Positions 1 through 6,106 of a stretch of DNA of 6,507 bases are shown here, one piece after another. Origin of the DNA: Acidobacteriaceae bacterium (GTDB lineage Bacteria > Acidobacteriota > Terriglobia > Terriglobales > Acidobacteriaceae); the NCBI GenBank assembly GCA_027311125.1, contig DAICZO010000181.1, positions 1 through 6,507 of the forward strand, written 5' to 3'. The notes beneath the pieces were generated by a model. The model did no database searches. It was given only the letters and a program-made list of their open reading frames with translations, and was not told the origin of the DNA. Position 1 is the first letter of the stretch. The number at the start of each line of letters is the position of its first letter. The position numbers and the translations under genes are program-made.

Positions 1-834
1 GTATTGGTTCAAGGCGAAGCCGGGCGCGTCGAACGGGAAGATGAGCTTCGGCTCGGGCGACGGCTTCAGCTCTCCAGGAACCTGCGAGTGATCGCCCTGC
101 ATGAAGACGCCGCGGGCGAATTTGCGACCGGTGGAGGCGCAGTCGATCCAACTGACGGTGTATTCGATGTTCTGGCTTTGGGTGGTGAGGTCGAGGAACT
201 CGTCGACGCCGTGGAACTGGATACCCTCGTAGTCGATGGCGCGGGAGACGATGGGCTTGAGGCGGAGGGTGGCCCAAGGGATGAAGCCGGTGATGCCGAG
301 GCCACCGATGGTGGCGGCGAACCAGTCGGGGTTCTCGGTGGGGGAGCAGAGGCGGCGGGTGCCGTCGGAGCGGACGAGTTCGAACTGGGTGACGTGGCAG
401 CCGAAGGTTCCGGCGACGTGGTGGTTTTTGCCGTGGATGTCGTTGGCGATGGCTCCGCCGAGGGTGACGTACTTGGTGCCGGGAGTGACGGGGAGGAAGA
501 AGCCCCGGGGGACGGCGAAGTCGAGGATCTGGGCGAGGGTGATGCCGGCCTCGGCGGTGAGCAGGCCAGTGGCGGGATCGAAGGAAAGCAGGCGGTTCAT
601 GCCGGTGGTGACGAGCAGATTGCCGTCCTTGAGGAGGCAGGAGTCTCCGTAGCTGCGGCCCATGCCGACGGGGAGAGCGGAGTCGCGCAGGGTGGGGACG
701 ACGGCGGCGAAGTCAGACTGCCATTGGAGGGGCAGAAGGTGGGCGTTGTAGGAGGGATAACGCCCCCAGGACTCGAAGGGAGGCTGCACGGAGGGAGTGG
801 CTTCCTGGGTGGAGTTCGGGTCAGGCATAGGCAT
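1..834 (-). CDS. DprE1-like FAD-dependent oxidase, N-terminal part (C-terminus off the left edge)
   Basis: Seen: an uninterrupted minus-strand frame of 278 codons from ATG at 834 to the window edge. Residues 57-64 read GMGRSYGD, and residues 119-139 hold the GGAIANDIHGKNHH stretch. Both belong to the FAD-binding domain of the VAO/PCMH oxidase fold and closely resemble mycobacterial DprE1, which has GLGRSYGD and GGAIACDIHGKNHH; WGR at 23-25 also matches. His134 and Lys136 fall where DprE1 has His132 and Lys134. Known: DprE1 oxidises decaprenylphosphoryl-ribose to the 2-keto intermediate, which DprE2 reduces to the arabinose donor. Inferred: a related sugar-lipid or alditol oxidation here; the substrate is unproven. 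About 60% of a usual 440-470 residue protein is visible; the substrate domain and the DprE1 Cys387 position are outside. A second in-frame ATG at 828 is an equal start candidate, and neither has a good Shine-Dalgarno. A terminator separates it from rplT upstream. Confidence 0.85.
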   Translation of the reverse strand, partial: MPMPDPNSTQEATPSVQPPFESWGRYPSYNAHLLPLQWQSDFAAVVPTLRDSALPVGMGRSYGDSCLLKDGNLLVTTGMNRLLSFDPATGLLTAEAGITLAQILDFAVPRGFFLPVTPGTKYVTLGGAIANDIHGKNHHVAGTFGCHVTQFELVRSDGTRRLCSPTENPDWFAATIGGLGITGFIPWATLRLKPIVSRAIDYEGIQFHGVDEFLDLTTQSQNIEYTVSWIDCASTGRKFARGVFMQGDHSQVPGELKPSPEPKLIFPFDAPGFALNQY

Positions 835-875
835 AGGATACTTGGTTGCTGCGTGTTGGGGGATAATTTGGCGGG

Positions 876-911
876 AAAAGCAACAGGCACGGCGGGTGGC
901 CGTGCCTGTTG
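876..911 (-). terminator. Intrinsic terminator after rplT
   Basis: Perfect 13-bp inverted repeat (881-893 with 899-911, arm CAACAGGCACGGC) around a 5-base loop. On the minus strand the hairpin is followed directly by CTTTTC. It lies 25 bases past the rplT stop and upstream of the oxidase start, so it should end the rpmI-rplT transcript. The U-run is short, so some readthrough into the oxidase is possible. No T-run follows on the plus strand. Confidence 0.8.
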
Positions 912-935
912 GGATGATGCGGGATTACGAGAGGA

Positions 936-1346
936 CTAAGCTGCTGCCTTTTCGCGGGCTGCCTTGGCTGCGGCCAGGGCGGACTTGGCTGCGGCCAGGG
1001 CGGACTTGGCCTGGGCTGCGAGGGTAGCGAAACCAGCGGGGTCGTTGGCACCGATGTCGGCGAGGATCTTGCGATCGAGACCGTTACCGGCGAGCTTAAG
1101 GCCGTTGATGAAGGTCGAGTAGCTCATGCCATTGATGCGGCAGGCTGCGTTGATACGTGCGATCCAGAGGGCGCGGTACTGACGCTTCTTCTGTTTGCGT
1201 CCGGTATAGGCGAACATGAGTCCGCGCTCGACGGCTTCCTGGGCTGCCTGGTAGAGCTTGGATTTTGTGAGGAAGTAACCACTCGCGCGCTTGAGAATCT
1301 TTTTGCGGCGGTCGCTGCGTTTTGTACTCCGTTTTACACGGGGCAT
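936..1346 (-). CDS. rplT: 50S ribosomal protein L20
   Basis: L20 binds 23S rRNA early in 50S assembly and in several bacteria represses its own operon by binding mRNA. Seen: 136 residues beginning MPRVKRSTKRSDRRKKILKR, with the family core YTGRKQKKRQYRALWIARIN (residues 47-66) and GMSYSTFINGL (73-83). The rRNA-binding N-terminal half is intact. The usual length is about 117-120 residues; the excess is a C-terminal Ala/Lys tail (from about residue 113) containing SALAAAK twice in tandem (115-121, 122-128), encoded by an exact 21-bp direct repeat. ATG at 1346 is fixed by the family N-terminus and by AAGGAG (1354-1359, minus strand) seven bases upstream. It follows rpmI in the same direction after an unusually long 214-base spacer. 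The stop is TAG. Confidence 0.98.
   Translation of the reverse strand: MPRVKRSTKRSDRRKKILKRASGYFLTKSKLYQAAQEAVERGLMFAYTGRKQKKRQYRALWIARINAACRINGMSYSTFINGLKLAGNGLDRKILADIGANDPAGFATLAAQAKSALAAAKSALAAAKAAREKAAA
963..1004 (-). repeat. Exact 21-bp tandem duplication inside rplT
   Basis: Positions 963-983 and 984-1004 are identical. Each unit is seven codons, so the duplication keeps frame and encodes SALAAAK twice near the L20 C-terminus. The first six bases of the unit recur at 1005-1010. This looks like replication slippage in a tail that tolerates length change. Confidence 0.95.
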
Positions 1347-1560
1347 GACACGTCTCCTTTTGCGTACTGCGTTTAAGCGGCTGGAGGTAAGGTTTGCCTC
1401 TTCACTCGCTATGCAACTTCAAATCTCGGTGGACTTACGAACGTGAGTCCAGGGGCCTTGAACGCTTTGACTGACCCTTTGCTATGCGAATTGCCTTGCG
1501 GCGTATGCCAGCGGCTCGATTTGAAAAACGGGATGCTACCTGGACTGAGCGAAGTACGAC
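1347..1560 (-). promoter_or_regulatory. Long rpmI-rplT spacer with alternative RNA pairings (candidate L20 control region)
   Basis: No gene is seen in these 214 bases. In the minus-strand RNA, AGUCCAGG (1546-1539) is fully complementary to CCUGGACU (1453-1446), 85 bases later. The second element overlaps a local hairpin (1450-1443 with 1438-1431, loop GUUC, one C-A mismatch), so the two structures exclude each other. Known: L20 represses its own operon through long-range mRNA structure in Escherichia coli and through a leader RNA in Bacillus. Inferred: similar control here. An 8-bp match in 214 bases could also arise by chance, so this is tentative. Confidence 0.3.
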
Positions 1561-1758
1561 TCAGGCGTAGGGGAGCATGCGGGACACATTGTAATGATCC
1601 GCATCCGAGATGAGGGCTGAACCGCCGAGCTTACGCTTGGTTTTGGTGGCCTTCGAGGTAAGGATGTGGCGCATCTTGGAGTGTCCGCGCTTGAACTTGC
1701 CGGTGCCAGTCTTGTGAAAGCGCTTGGAGGCACCGCTGTGAGTCTTCAACTTTGGCAT
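1561..1758 (-). CDS. rpmI: 50S ribosomal protein L35
   Basis: L35 is a small basic protein of the large ribosomal subunit. Seen: 65 residues, the usual family length, starting MPKLKTHSGASKRFHKTGTG and continuing through KFKRGHSKMRHILTSK, the conserved Lys/Arg-rich RNA-binding core. The frame is open ten codons further upstream, but the family N-terminus and an AGGA (1765-1768, minus strand) six bases before the ATG at 1758 fix the start. rplT follows on the same strand. In most bacteria infC precedes rpmI; here the upstream neighbour is an acyltransferase gene, so infC must be elsewhere. The stop is TGA. Confidence 0.98.
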   Translation of the reverse strand: MPKLKTHSGASKRFHKTGTGKFKRGHSKMRHILTSKATKTKRKLGGSALISDADHYNVSRMLPYA

Positions 1759-1786
1759 TGGTGATCCTGACGTACGACTTTGATAC

Positions 1787-1802
1787 AACCCATAGTATAG
1801 CA
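1787..1802 (-). promoter_or_regulatory. Extended -10 promoter of rpmI-rplT
   Basis: The minus strand reads TGC-TATACT (1802-1794), an extended -10 element (TGn plus a hexamer one base off TATAAT). No good -35 hexamer is found 16-18 bases upstream, as is common for extended -10 promoters. Transcription would start near 1787 and give a leader of about 29 bases carrying the rpmI Shine-Dalgarno. It lies in the 111-base gap after the acyltransferase stop, so rpmI-rplT probably has its own transcript. No terminator for the acyltransferase gene is evident in this gap. Confidence 0.55.
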
Positions 1803-1869
1803 GACTGGACAGTTAGAGCGGCATAACTATGCTGTTTGGCTTCTATTCCTTCGCGAACAAAGTGCCAGA

Positions 1870-3051
1870 TCACGGGCCAACCAGTCTCTCCCGCGGAAGG
1901 TACTCAACGTTGCGCTTCATCGCAAGGAACCGCTTCTCATACAGATTGTAGCTTAGATACGCAGCCAATATGCCCAAGCCGAGGCCCGTCACACCAGCAA
2001 CTACAACGGCGAGCAACTTACTGTGCGTATATTCAAGCAGAAGGGGACGCAACCGACCTGCAACTAGAAGCAGCGGAAGATGTAAAACATAGATTCCGTA
2101 ACTGTATTTGCCAAGGAAGCGAAGACCTGACTGCTCGAATAGGCGGCGACAAAGAGAGACTGGTCGAAGAGCCCAGGCGATAAGTGCCGTGAAACCAATG
2201 GCGGCAAAGCTATAACGATAGCCCTCCTCCCATAAGAAGACGGCCTGAGGGTGCCCCGTTGCTTGTGGAACGACGACAGTGATAGACAAAATTACTACAG
2301 CGGCGGCAGCAGTAAAGATGTAAGGTGCCAAGCGAAGGACGCGGTCCCAGTATCGCGTTCGGTACAAAAGCGCCAGAGCGCCTCCAAGCAGAAGTGAATC
2401 CGCGCGGCATAGTGTGTTGACATGGGTGAACCGAGTCGTGTCCCCATTCATGATGACTACGATTCTGAGAACAAGGGAGCCAACGGATCCTATCAGTGTT
2501 GTCCACAACAGAGTTCGTCTGTTGCGGAGAGCGAAAACGACGGCAGGCCAGACAAGGTAGAACTGCTCCTCAATAGCAAGAGACCAGAAGTGGTAGAGAC
2601 CGATTCCAGCACCAGGGCTGAAGGTGACGATCTGCTCTGGCCGAAGGTTTTGCAGGTAGGCGAGCAGCAGCCATCCCATGCCATGCCACTGAAGGTGCAG
2701 AATCGGCGTGAGAAGCAGTACAACAAATAGGAAGCCATAGTAAAGCGGAAAGATACGAAGGGCGCGTCGGGCATAGAACTTGCGAAAGTACCCTGGGTCG
2801 TCGATTGTGTCCACAAGAATGCCGGTAATGAGGAAACCGGAGAGTGCAAAGAAAAGATCTACTCCAAATAAGCCGTCATAAAAGACGTGTCCAACAAATC
2901 GAACCAGGAAATTGCCTCTGTCGTAGTTGGACTCGAAGCCATGCGATAAAATTACCATCAAAATAGCGAGGCCGCGTATTCCGTCGAGTGCACGGAGGTG
3001 GCCGCCACTGGAACGTGGCGACGCCAGAGCAGACTTGTGCTGTGGAGGCAT
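1870..3051 (-). CDS. Acyltransferase-3 family membrane O-acyltransferase (OafA/YrhL-like)
   Basis: Integral membrane acyltransferases of this family move acetyl or other acyl groups to sugars of LPS, exopolysaccharide, peptidoglycan or small metabolites. Seen: 393 residues, with the R-x10-H signature (Arg26, His37) in the first membrane segment, GVDLFFALSGFLI at 63-75, FYARRALRIFPLYY at 92-105, FWSLAIEEQFYLVWP at 155-169, CRADSLLLGGAL at 215-226 and YSYGIYVLHLPLL at 316-328. About ten hydrophobic segments are visible. There is no C-terminal SGNH domain, so this is the membrane-only form. An in-frame TAG four codons upstream bounds the ATG at 3051, which has no clear Shine-Dalgarno. Sampled 60-base lines run 43-58% GC, against 60-75% in lines sampled from gyrB, so it may be an acquired gene. 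The acceptor cannot be read from sequence. Confidence 0.92.
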   Translation of the reverse strand: MPPQHKSALASPRSSGGHLRALDGIRGLAILMVILSHGFESNYDRGNFLVRFVGHVFYDGLFGVDLFFALSGFLITGILVDTIDDPGYFRKFYARRALRIFPLYYGFLFVVLLLTPILHLQWHGMGWLLLAYLQNLRPEQIVTFSPGAGIGLYHFWSLAIEEQFYLVWPAVVFALRNRRTLLWTTLIGSVGSLVLRIVVIMNGDTTRFTHVNTLCRADSLLLGGALALLYRTRYWDRVLRLAPYIFTAAAAVVILSITVVVPQATGHPQAVFLWEEGYRYSFAAIGFTALIAWALRPVSLCRRLFEQSGLRFLGKYSYGIYVLHLPLLLVAGRLRPLLLEYTHSKLLAVVVAGVTGLGLGILAAYLSYNLYEKRFLAMKRNVEYLPRERLVGP

Positions 3052-3362
3052 GGACAGAGTCTAGCGCACTCGATTGAAAGTACGTTACCCCGTCGAGAAC
3101 GATGCCGGGTGGGGAAGCGATGGGACTACCCGGCTGGATGCGCTGTTTCGCACTGCCGCCTCGGCTGGTCTCCCGTGAAGCCTCTGCCTTCGATGATATA
3201 TACTGAAAGTGAGAAACAAGTTGCGCGGATAGGCACAAAGTGCTGAATTGACGCGGACTTCCCTGCTGTTGCGGGGCGTTGTCCAGCCTCCCGATTCCGG
3301 CATGGTGGCCCGGGTTTCAGCGGCAGCAACTTGGACTTCAATTACGGTCTTACGGAGCTACA
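3052..3362. promoter_or_regulatory. Divergent intergenic region between the acyltransferase gene and gyrB
   Basis: These 311 bases must carry promoters for both flanking genes. An AT-rich stretch at 3193-3204 holds TATACT (3199-3204) on the plus strand; its -35 region is poor (GTGAAG at 3175-3180, 18-base spacer). The same stretch offers weak -10 boxes such as TATATC on the minus strand. If the plus-strand box is used, the gyrB leader would be about 150 bases. No convincing gene lies inside; short open frames here lack any recognisable family feature. Confidence 0.35.
3104..3134. repeat. 7-bp inverted repeat upstream of gyrB and the acyltransferase gene
   Basis: GCCGGGT (3104-3110) and ACCCGGC (3128-3134) are perfect inverted copies separated by 17 bases. 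No T-run follows on either strand, so it is not an ordinary terminator. It could be an operator or a leader hairpin of the acyltransferase transcript, or chance in GC-rich DNA. Confidence 0.3.
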
Positions 3363-3365
3363 TTG
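3354..3365 (+). promoter_or_regulatory. Shine-Dalgarno that sets the gyrB TTG start
   Basis: GGAG at 3354-3357 sits five bases before TTG at 3363-3365. The frame is also open upstream to a TTG at 3279, but the 28 residues this would add (MSSLPIPAWWPGF and onward) look unlike any GyrB leader, and no ATG occurs in frame before the ATPase domain. The 3363 start is therefore preferred. Confidence 0.65.
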
Positions 3366-5999
3366 GCATCGACAGCAATTCCCAGCGAAACCGCCCTTCT
3401 CGACCTAGAAACCGCTCCGGCAACCGCACCTAAAGAGGGCGGTGGTTACTCCGCCGAGAACATTACCGTGCTGGAAGGGCTGGCGGCGGTACGGTTGCGG
3501 CCGGCGATGTATATCGGTTCGACGGGTGAGCAGGGGTTGCACCACCTGGTGTACGAGGTGGTGGACAACAGCGTGGACGAGGCACTAGGTGGACATGCGA
3601 CCCGGATCGACGTGACGATCCATATGGACAACTCGATCACGGTGGTGGACGACGGACGCGGAATTCCCGTGGACGACAAGGTGATTAACGGCGAGAAGAT
3701 GCCGGCGGTGCAGGTCGTGCTGACGATGCTGCACGCGGGCGGTAAGTTCGATGCCTCGAACTACAAGGTTTCGGGCGGACTGCACGGCGTGGGCGTGAGC
3801 TGCGTGAATGCGCTGAGCGAAGAGTTTGACGTTGAGATCTGGCGCGATGGCTTTGCGTGTGAGCAGGACTACAGCAAGGGTGCGCCGATCAGCCTGCTGC
3901 GCAAGATGGGGCCGAGCAAGCGCAAGGGCACGAAGGTCCACTTTCTGCCGGATAAGAGCATCTTTACGGTGACGGAGTTCAACTACGACACGCTGGCGCA
4001 GCGGTTGCGGGAGTTGGCGTTCCTGAACAAGGGACTGGAGATCCACCTGACGGATGAGCGCACGACGGACGCGAAGACGGGTGAGAGCAAGCACCAGGAG
4101 TTCAAGTACGCGGGCGGGATTGCAGAGTTCATCAAGCACATCAACAATGGCAAGGCGGTGCTGCACGAGAAGCCGATCTACATGGAGGCCGAGCGTGACA
4201 ACGTGGCCATGGAGATTGCGCTGCAGTATAACGACGCCTACTCGGAGACGGTGTTTACGTTTGCGAACAACATCAACACGGTGGATGGCGGAACACACCT
4301 CTCGGGCTTCAAGACGGCGCTGACACGGACGATCAATGCGGCGGGTCAGTCGCTGGGGCTGTTCAAGGACGTGAAGGAGAACCTGAGCGGCGACGATGTG
4401 CGCGAAGGATTGGTGGTTGTCATCAGCGTGAAGCTGTCGCAGCCACAGTTTGAAGGCCAGACCAAGGGCAAGCTGAACTCGGACATTGCGGGTACGGTGC
4501 AGGCGTTTGTGAACGAACGGCTGGGCGGTTTTCTGGAACAGAATCCGCAGGTGGCGAAGAAGATTATCAACAAGGCGATCGATGCGGCGCGGGCTCGTGA
4601 GGCAGCGCGCAAGGCTCGCGACCTGACACGGCGCAATGGAGCGCTGGATGGCGGCGGCTTGCCGGGTAAGCTGGCGGATTGCTCTGAGCGGCAGCCGGAC
4701 CGGTGCGAGCTGTACCTGGTTGAGGGTGAGAGCGCCGGTGGTACGGCCAAGCAGGGCCGTGATCGGCGATTCCAGGCGATTCTGCCGCTGAAGGGCAAGA
4801 TCCTGAACGTGGAGAAGGCCCGCTACGACAAGATGCTGGGCCATGAAGAAATTCGCGCGATGATTACGGCGCTGGGCTGTGGCATTGGCAAGGATGACTT
4901 TGACGCGAGCAAGCTGCGCTACGGCAAGCTGATCCTGATGACGGATGCCGACGTGGACGGATCGCATATTCGCACGCTGCTGCTGACGTTCTTCTTCCGG
5001 CACATGACGGAGTTGATCAAACGCGGGCATGTGTATATTGCGCAGCCACCGCTGTACCGCATTAAGAAGGGCAAGTTTGAGCAGTACATCAAGGATGACC
5101 GCGAGTATGTGAGCGTGATGGTGAAGCGTGCCTCGGATGGCATGGTGATCCGTTACGGTGAGGGCGGTGCGCGGCTGGAGGGCGCGGCGCTGACGAAGTT
5201 CATGGGGCAGTTGAACGACTACCTGGGCTTCTACGACAAGGTGCAGAAGCGGTTGCGGAACGAGAAAGTCGCGGATGACTTTATCGAGTTGTTTGCGCAT
5301 GAGGGTGCGTTGCCGGCCAAGCGGGAGGACTTCCAGAGCGAGGCCAAGCTGGCGGAGATGCAGACGCGGCTGAAGGCGCTGGTGAAGGAGTACCAGTTCC
5401 GTGCTGTCGGCGAGCCGGTGCTGGATGAAGAGCATCAGACGTGGTCGGTGAGCTTTACCGACTCGCAGGGTGCGGTGCGCAAGCTGGACTGGGCGCTGGC
5501 CAATGCAGCGGAGACGCGGCAGTTGCTGGGCAAGTATGCGCAGATCAAGGACTACCTGAAGGGACCGTTCTTTATCGAGTATGCGGTGAAGACGGCCAAG
5601 CAGGAGGCTGCGGAGGAAGCGGACGATGCAGCGGCGGAAGAGGGCGTAAGCGCGGACGCAGCGGCGACGGAAACGGTGGCCGAGGCCAAGCCGAGCAAGC
5701 GAGCACGGGCTGCGCAGGACCCGGTCGAGAAGAAGACGGCTCGTGAAGTGTTCGAGTATGTGATTGAGCAGGGGCGCAAGGAGTACCAGGTGCAGCGATA
5801 CAAGGGCCTGGGCGAGATGACGGCTCCGCAACTGTGGGAGACGACGATGGATCCGGAGCGGCGCACGCTGCTGCAGGTTAAGCTCGAAGATATTGCGGCG
5901 TGTGAGGAGATCTTTACGACGCTGATGGGCGAGGATGTCGAAAGCCGCAGGAAGTTTATCGAAGAGAATGCGCTGGATGTGAAGAACCTGGATATCTAG
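3363..5999 (+). CDS. gyrB: DNA gyrase subunit B
   Basis: GyrB is the ATPase subunit of DNA gyrase; with GyrA it introduces negative supercoils. Seen (numbered from TTG 3363, 878 residues): ATPase domain with EVVDNSVDEAL at 65-75 (Glu65 catalytic base, Asn69 Mg binding), DDGRGIP at 96-102 and GGLHGVGVS at 138-146; transducer QTKGKL at 366-371 (Lys368 ATP contact); TOPRIM EGESAGG at 454-460 (catalytic Glu454), LPLKGKILNVEKAR and DADVDG at 528-533; C-terminal QRYKGLGEM at 811-819 and FIEENAL. Roughly 200 residues separate the TOPRIM core from that C-terminal motif, as in Gram-negative-type GyrB, which argues against ParE. Oddities: a charged Ala/Glu-rich linker at about 748-791; Glu456 where E. 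coli has Asp426; a TTG start. The gene stands apart from dnaA-dnaN-recF and ends in its own terminator. Confidence 0.98.
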   Translation: MASTAIPSETALLDLETAPATAPKEGGGYSAENITVLEGLAAVRLRPAMYIGSTGEQGLHHLVYEVVDNSVDEALGGHATRIDVTIHMDNSITVVDDGRGIPVDDKVINGEKMPAVQVVLTMLHAGGKFDASNYKVSGGLHGVGVSCVNALSEEFDVEIWRDGFACEQDYSKGAPISLLRKMGPSKRKGTKVHFLPDKSIFTVTEFNYDTLAQRLRELAFLNKGLEIHLTDERTTDAKTGESKHQEFKYAGGIAEFIKHINNGKAVLHEKPIYMEAERDNVAMEIALQYNDAYSETVFTFANNINTVDGGTHLSGFKTALTRTINAAGQSLGLFKDVKENLSGDDVREGLVVVISVKLSQPQFEGQTKGKLNSDIAGTVQAFVNERLGGFLEQNPQVAKKIINKAIDAARAREAARKARDLTRRNGALDGGGLPGKLADCSERQPDRCELYLVEGESAGGTAKQGRDRRFQAILPLKGKILNVEKARYDKMLGHEEIRAMITALGCGIGKDDFDASKLRYGKLILMTDADVDGSHIRTLLLTFFFRHMTELIKRGHVYIAQPPLYRIKKGKFEQYIKDDREYVSVMVKRASDGMVIRYGEGGARLEGAALTKFMGQLNDYLGFYDKVQKRLRNEKVADDFIELFAHEGALPAKREDFQSEAKLAEMQTRLKALVKEYQFRAVGEPVLDEEHQTWSVSFTDSQGAVRKLDWALANAAETRQLLGKYAQIKDYLKGPFFIEYAVKTAKQEAAEEADDAAAEEGVSADAAATETVAEAKPSKRARAAQDPVEKKTAREVFEYVIEQGRKEYQVQRYKGLGEMTAPQLWETTMDPERRTLLQVKLEDIAACEEIFTTLMGEDVESRRKFIEENALDVKNLDI

Positions 6000-6025
6000 G
6001 GTCTGCAGGCAGTCCAAGGAGAATG

Positions 6026-6062
6026 GGGGTTGGCCGGTGGGTTCGGCTGACCCCTATTTTTT
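6026..6062 (+). terminator. Intrinsic terminator after gyrB
   Basis: GGGGTTGGCCG (6026-6036) pairs along its full 11 bases with CGGCTGACCCC (6044-6054), using two G-U wobbles, around a 7-base loop. TA and then six T's (6057-6062) follow. This is a strong Rho-independent terminator 26 bases past the gyrB stop, so the downstream amidase gene needs its own promoter. Confidence 0.92.
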
Positions 6063-6090
6063 GTGTGCCGAACTGTGGGTTTGGAGGCGA

Positions 6091-6099
6091 TGCGATAAT
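6091..6099 (+). promoter_or_regulatory. Extended -10 promoter placed for a leaderless amidase mRNA
   Basis: TGC-GATAAT is an extended -10 element one base off consensus, with no clear -35. Its last base is seven before the A of the ATG at 6107, where transcription would normally begin. The nearest Shine-Dalgarno-like GGAGG (6083-6087) is 19 bases from that ATG, too far to serve it. Confidence 0.5.
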
Positions 6100-6106
6100 C
6101 TTTCGC

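Noticed and set aside
4..939. A 311-codon open frame on the plus strand over the oxidase gene
   Set aside because: The translation is a low-complexity Gly/Ala/Glu/Val protein. The minus-strand frame here carries clear FAD-oxidase motifs with strong C-ending codon bias, which explains the antisense opening.
1524..1564. Possible terminator after rpmI: hairpin at 1545-1564 (stem CTGAG/CTCAG) and T-run on the minus strand at 1528-1524
   Set aside because: The stem is only five base pairs with a 10-base loop, it overlaps the rpmI stop codon, and it lies about 17 bases from the T-run.
1821..1832. Short palindrome GCATA-AC-TATGC upstream of rpmI
   Set aside because: A 5-bp stem with a 2-base loop and no T-run on the minus strand is too small to call an operator or terminator.
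2499..2507. TTGTCCACA, one base off a DnaA box, at an origin-like distance from gyrB
   Set aside because: It is a single near-match inside the acyltransferase coding sequence. dnaA, dnaN and recF are absent, and there is no box cluster or AT-rich unwinding element.
3248..3433. Small open frames overlapping the gyrB leader and 5' end
   Set aside because: No family features or convincing ribosome-binding sites were seen, and they overlap the gyrB start in another frame.
3585..6017. An 810-codon open frame on the minus strand, antisense to gyrB
   Set aside because: It is a by-product of gyrB's G-rich third positions, which remove stops from the opposite strand. The product is Leu/Arg/His-rich with no family motif, while the plus strand encodes full GyrB.
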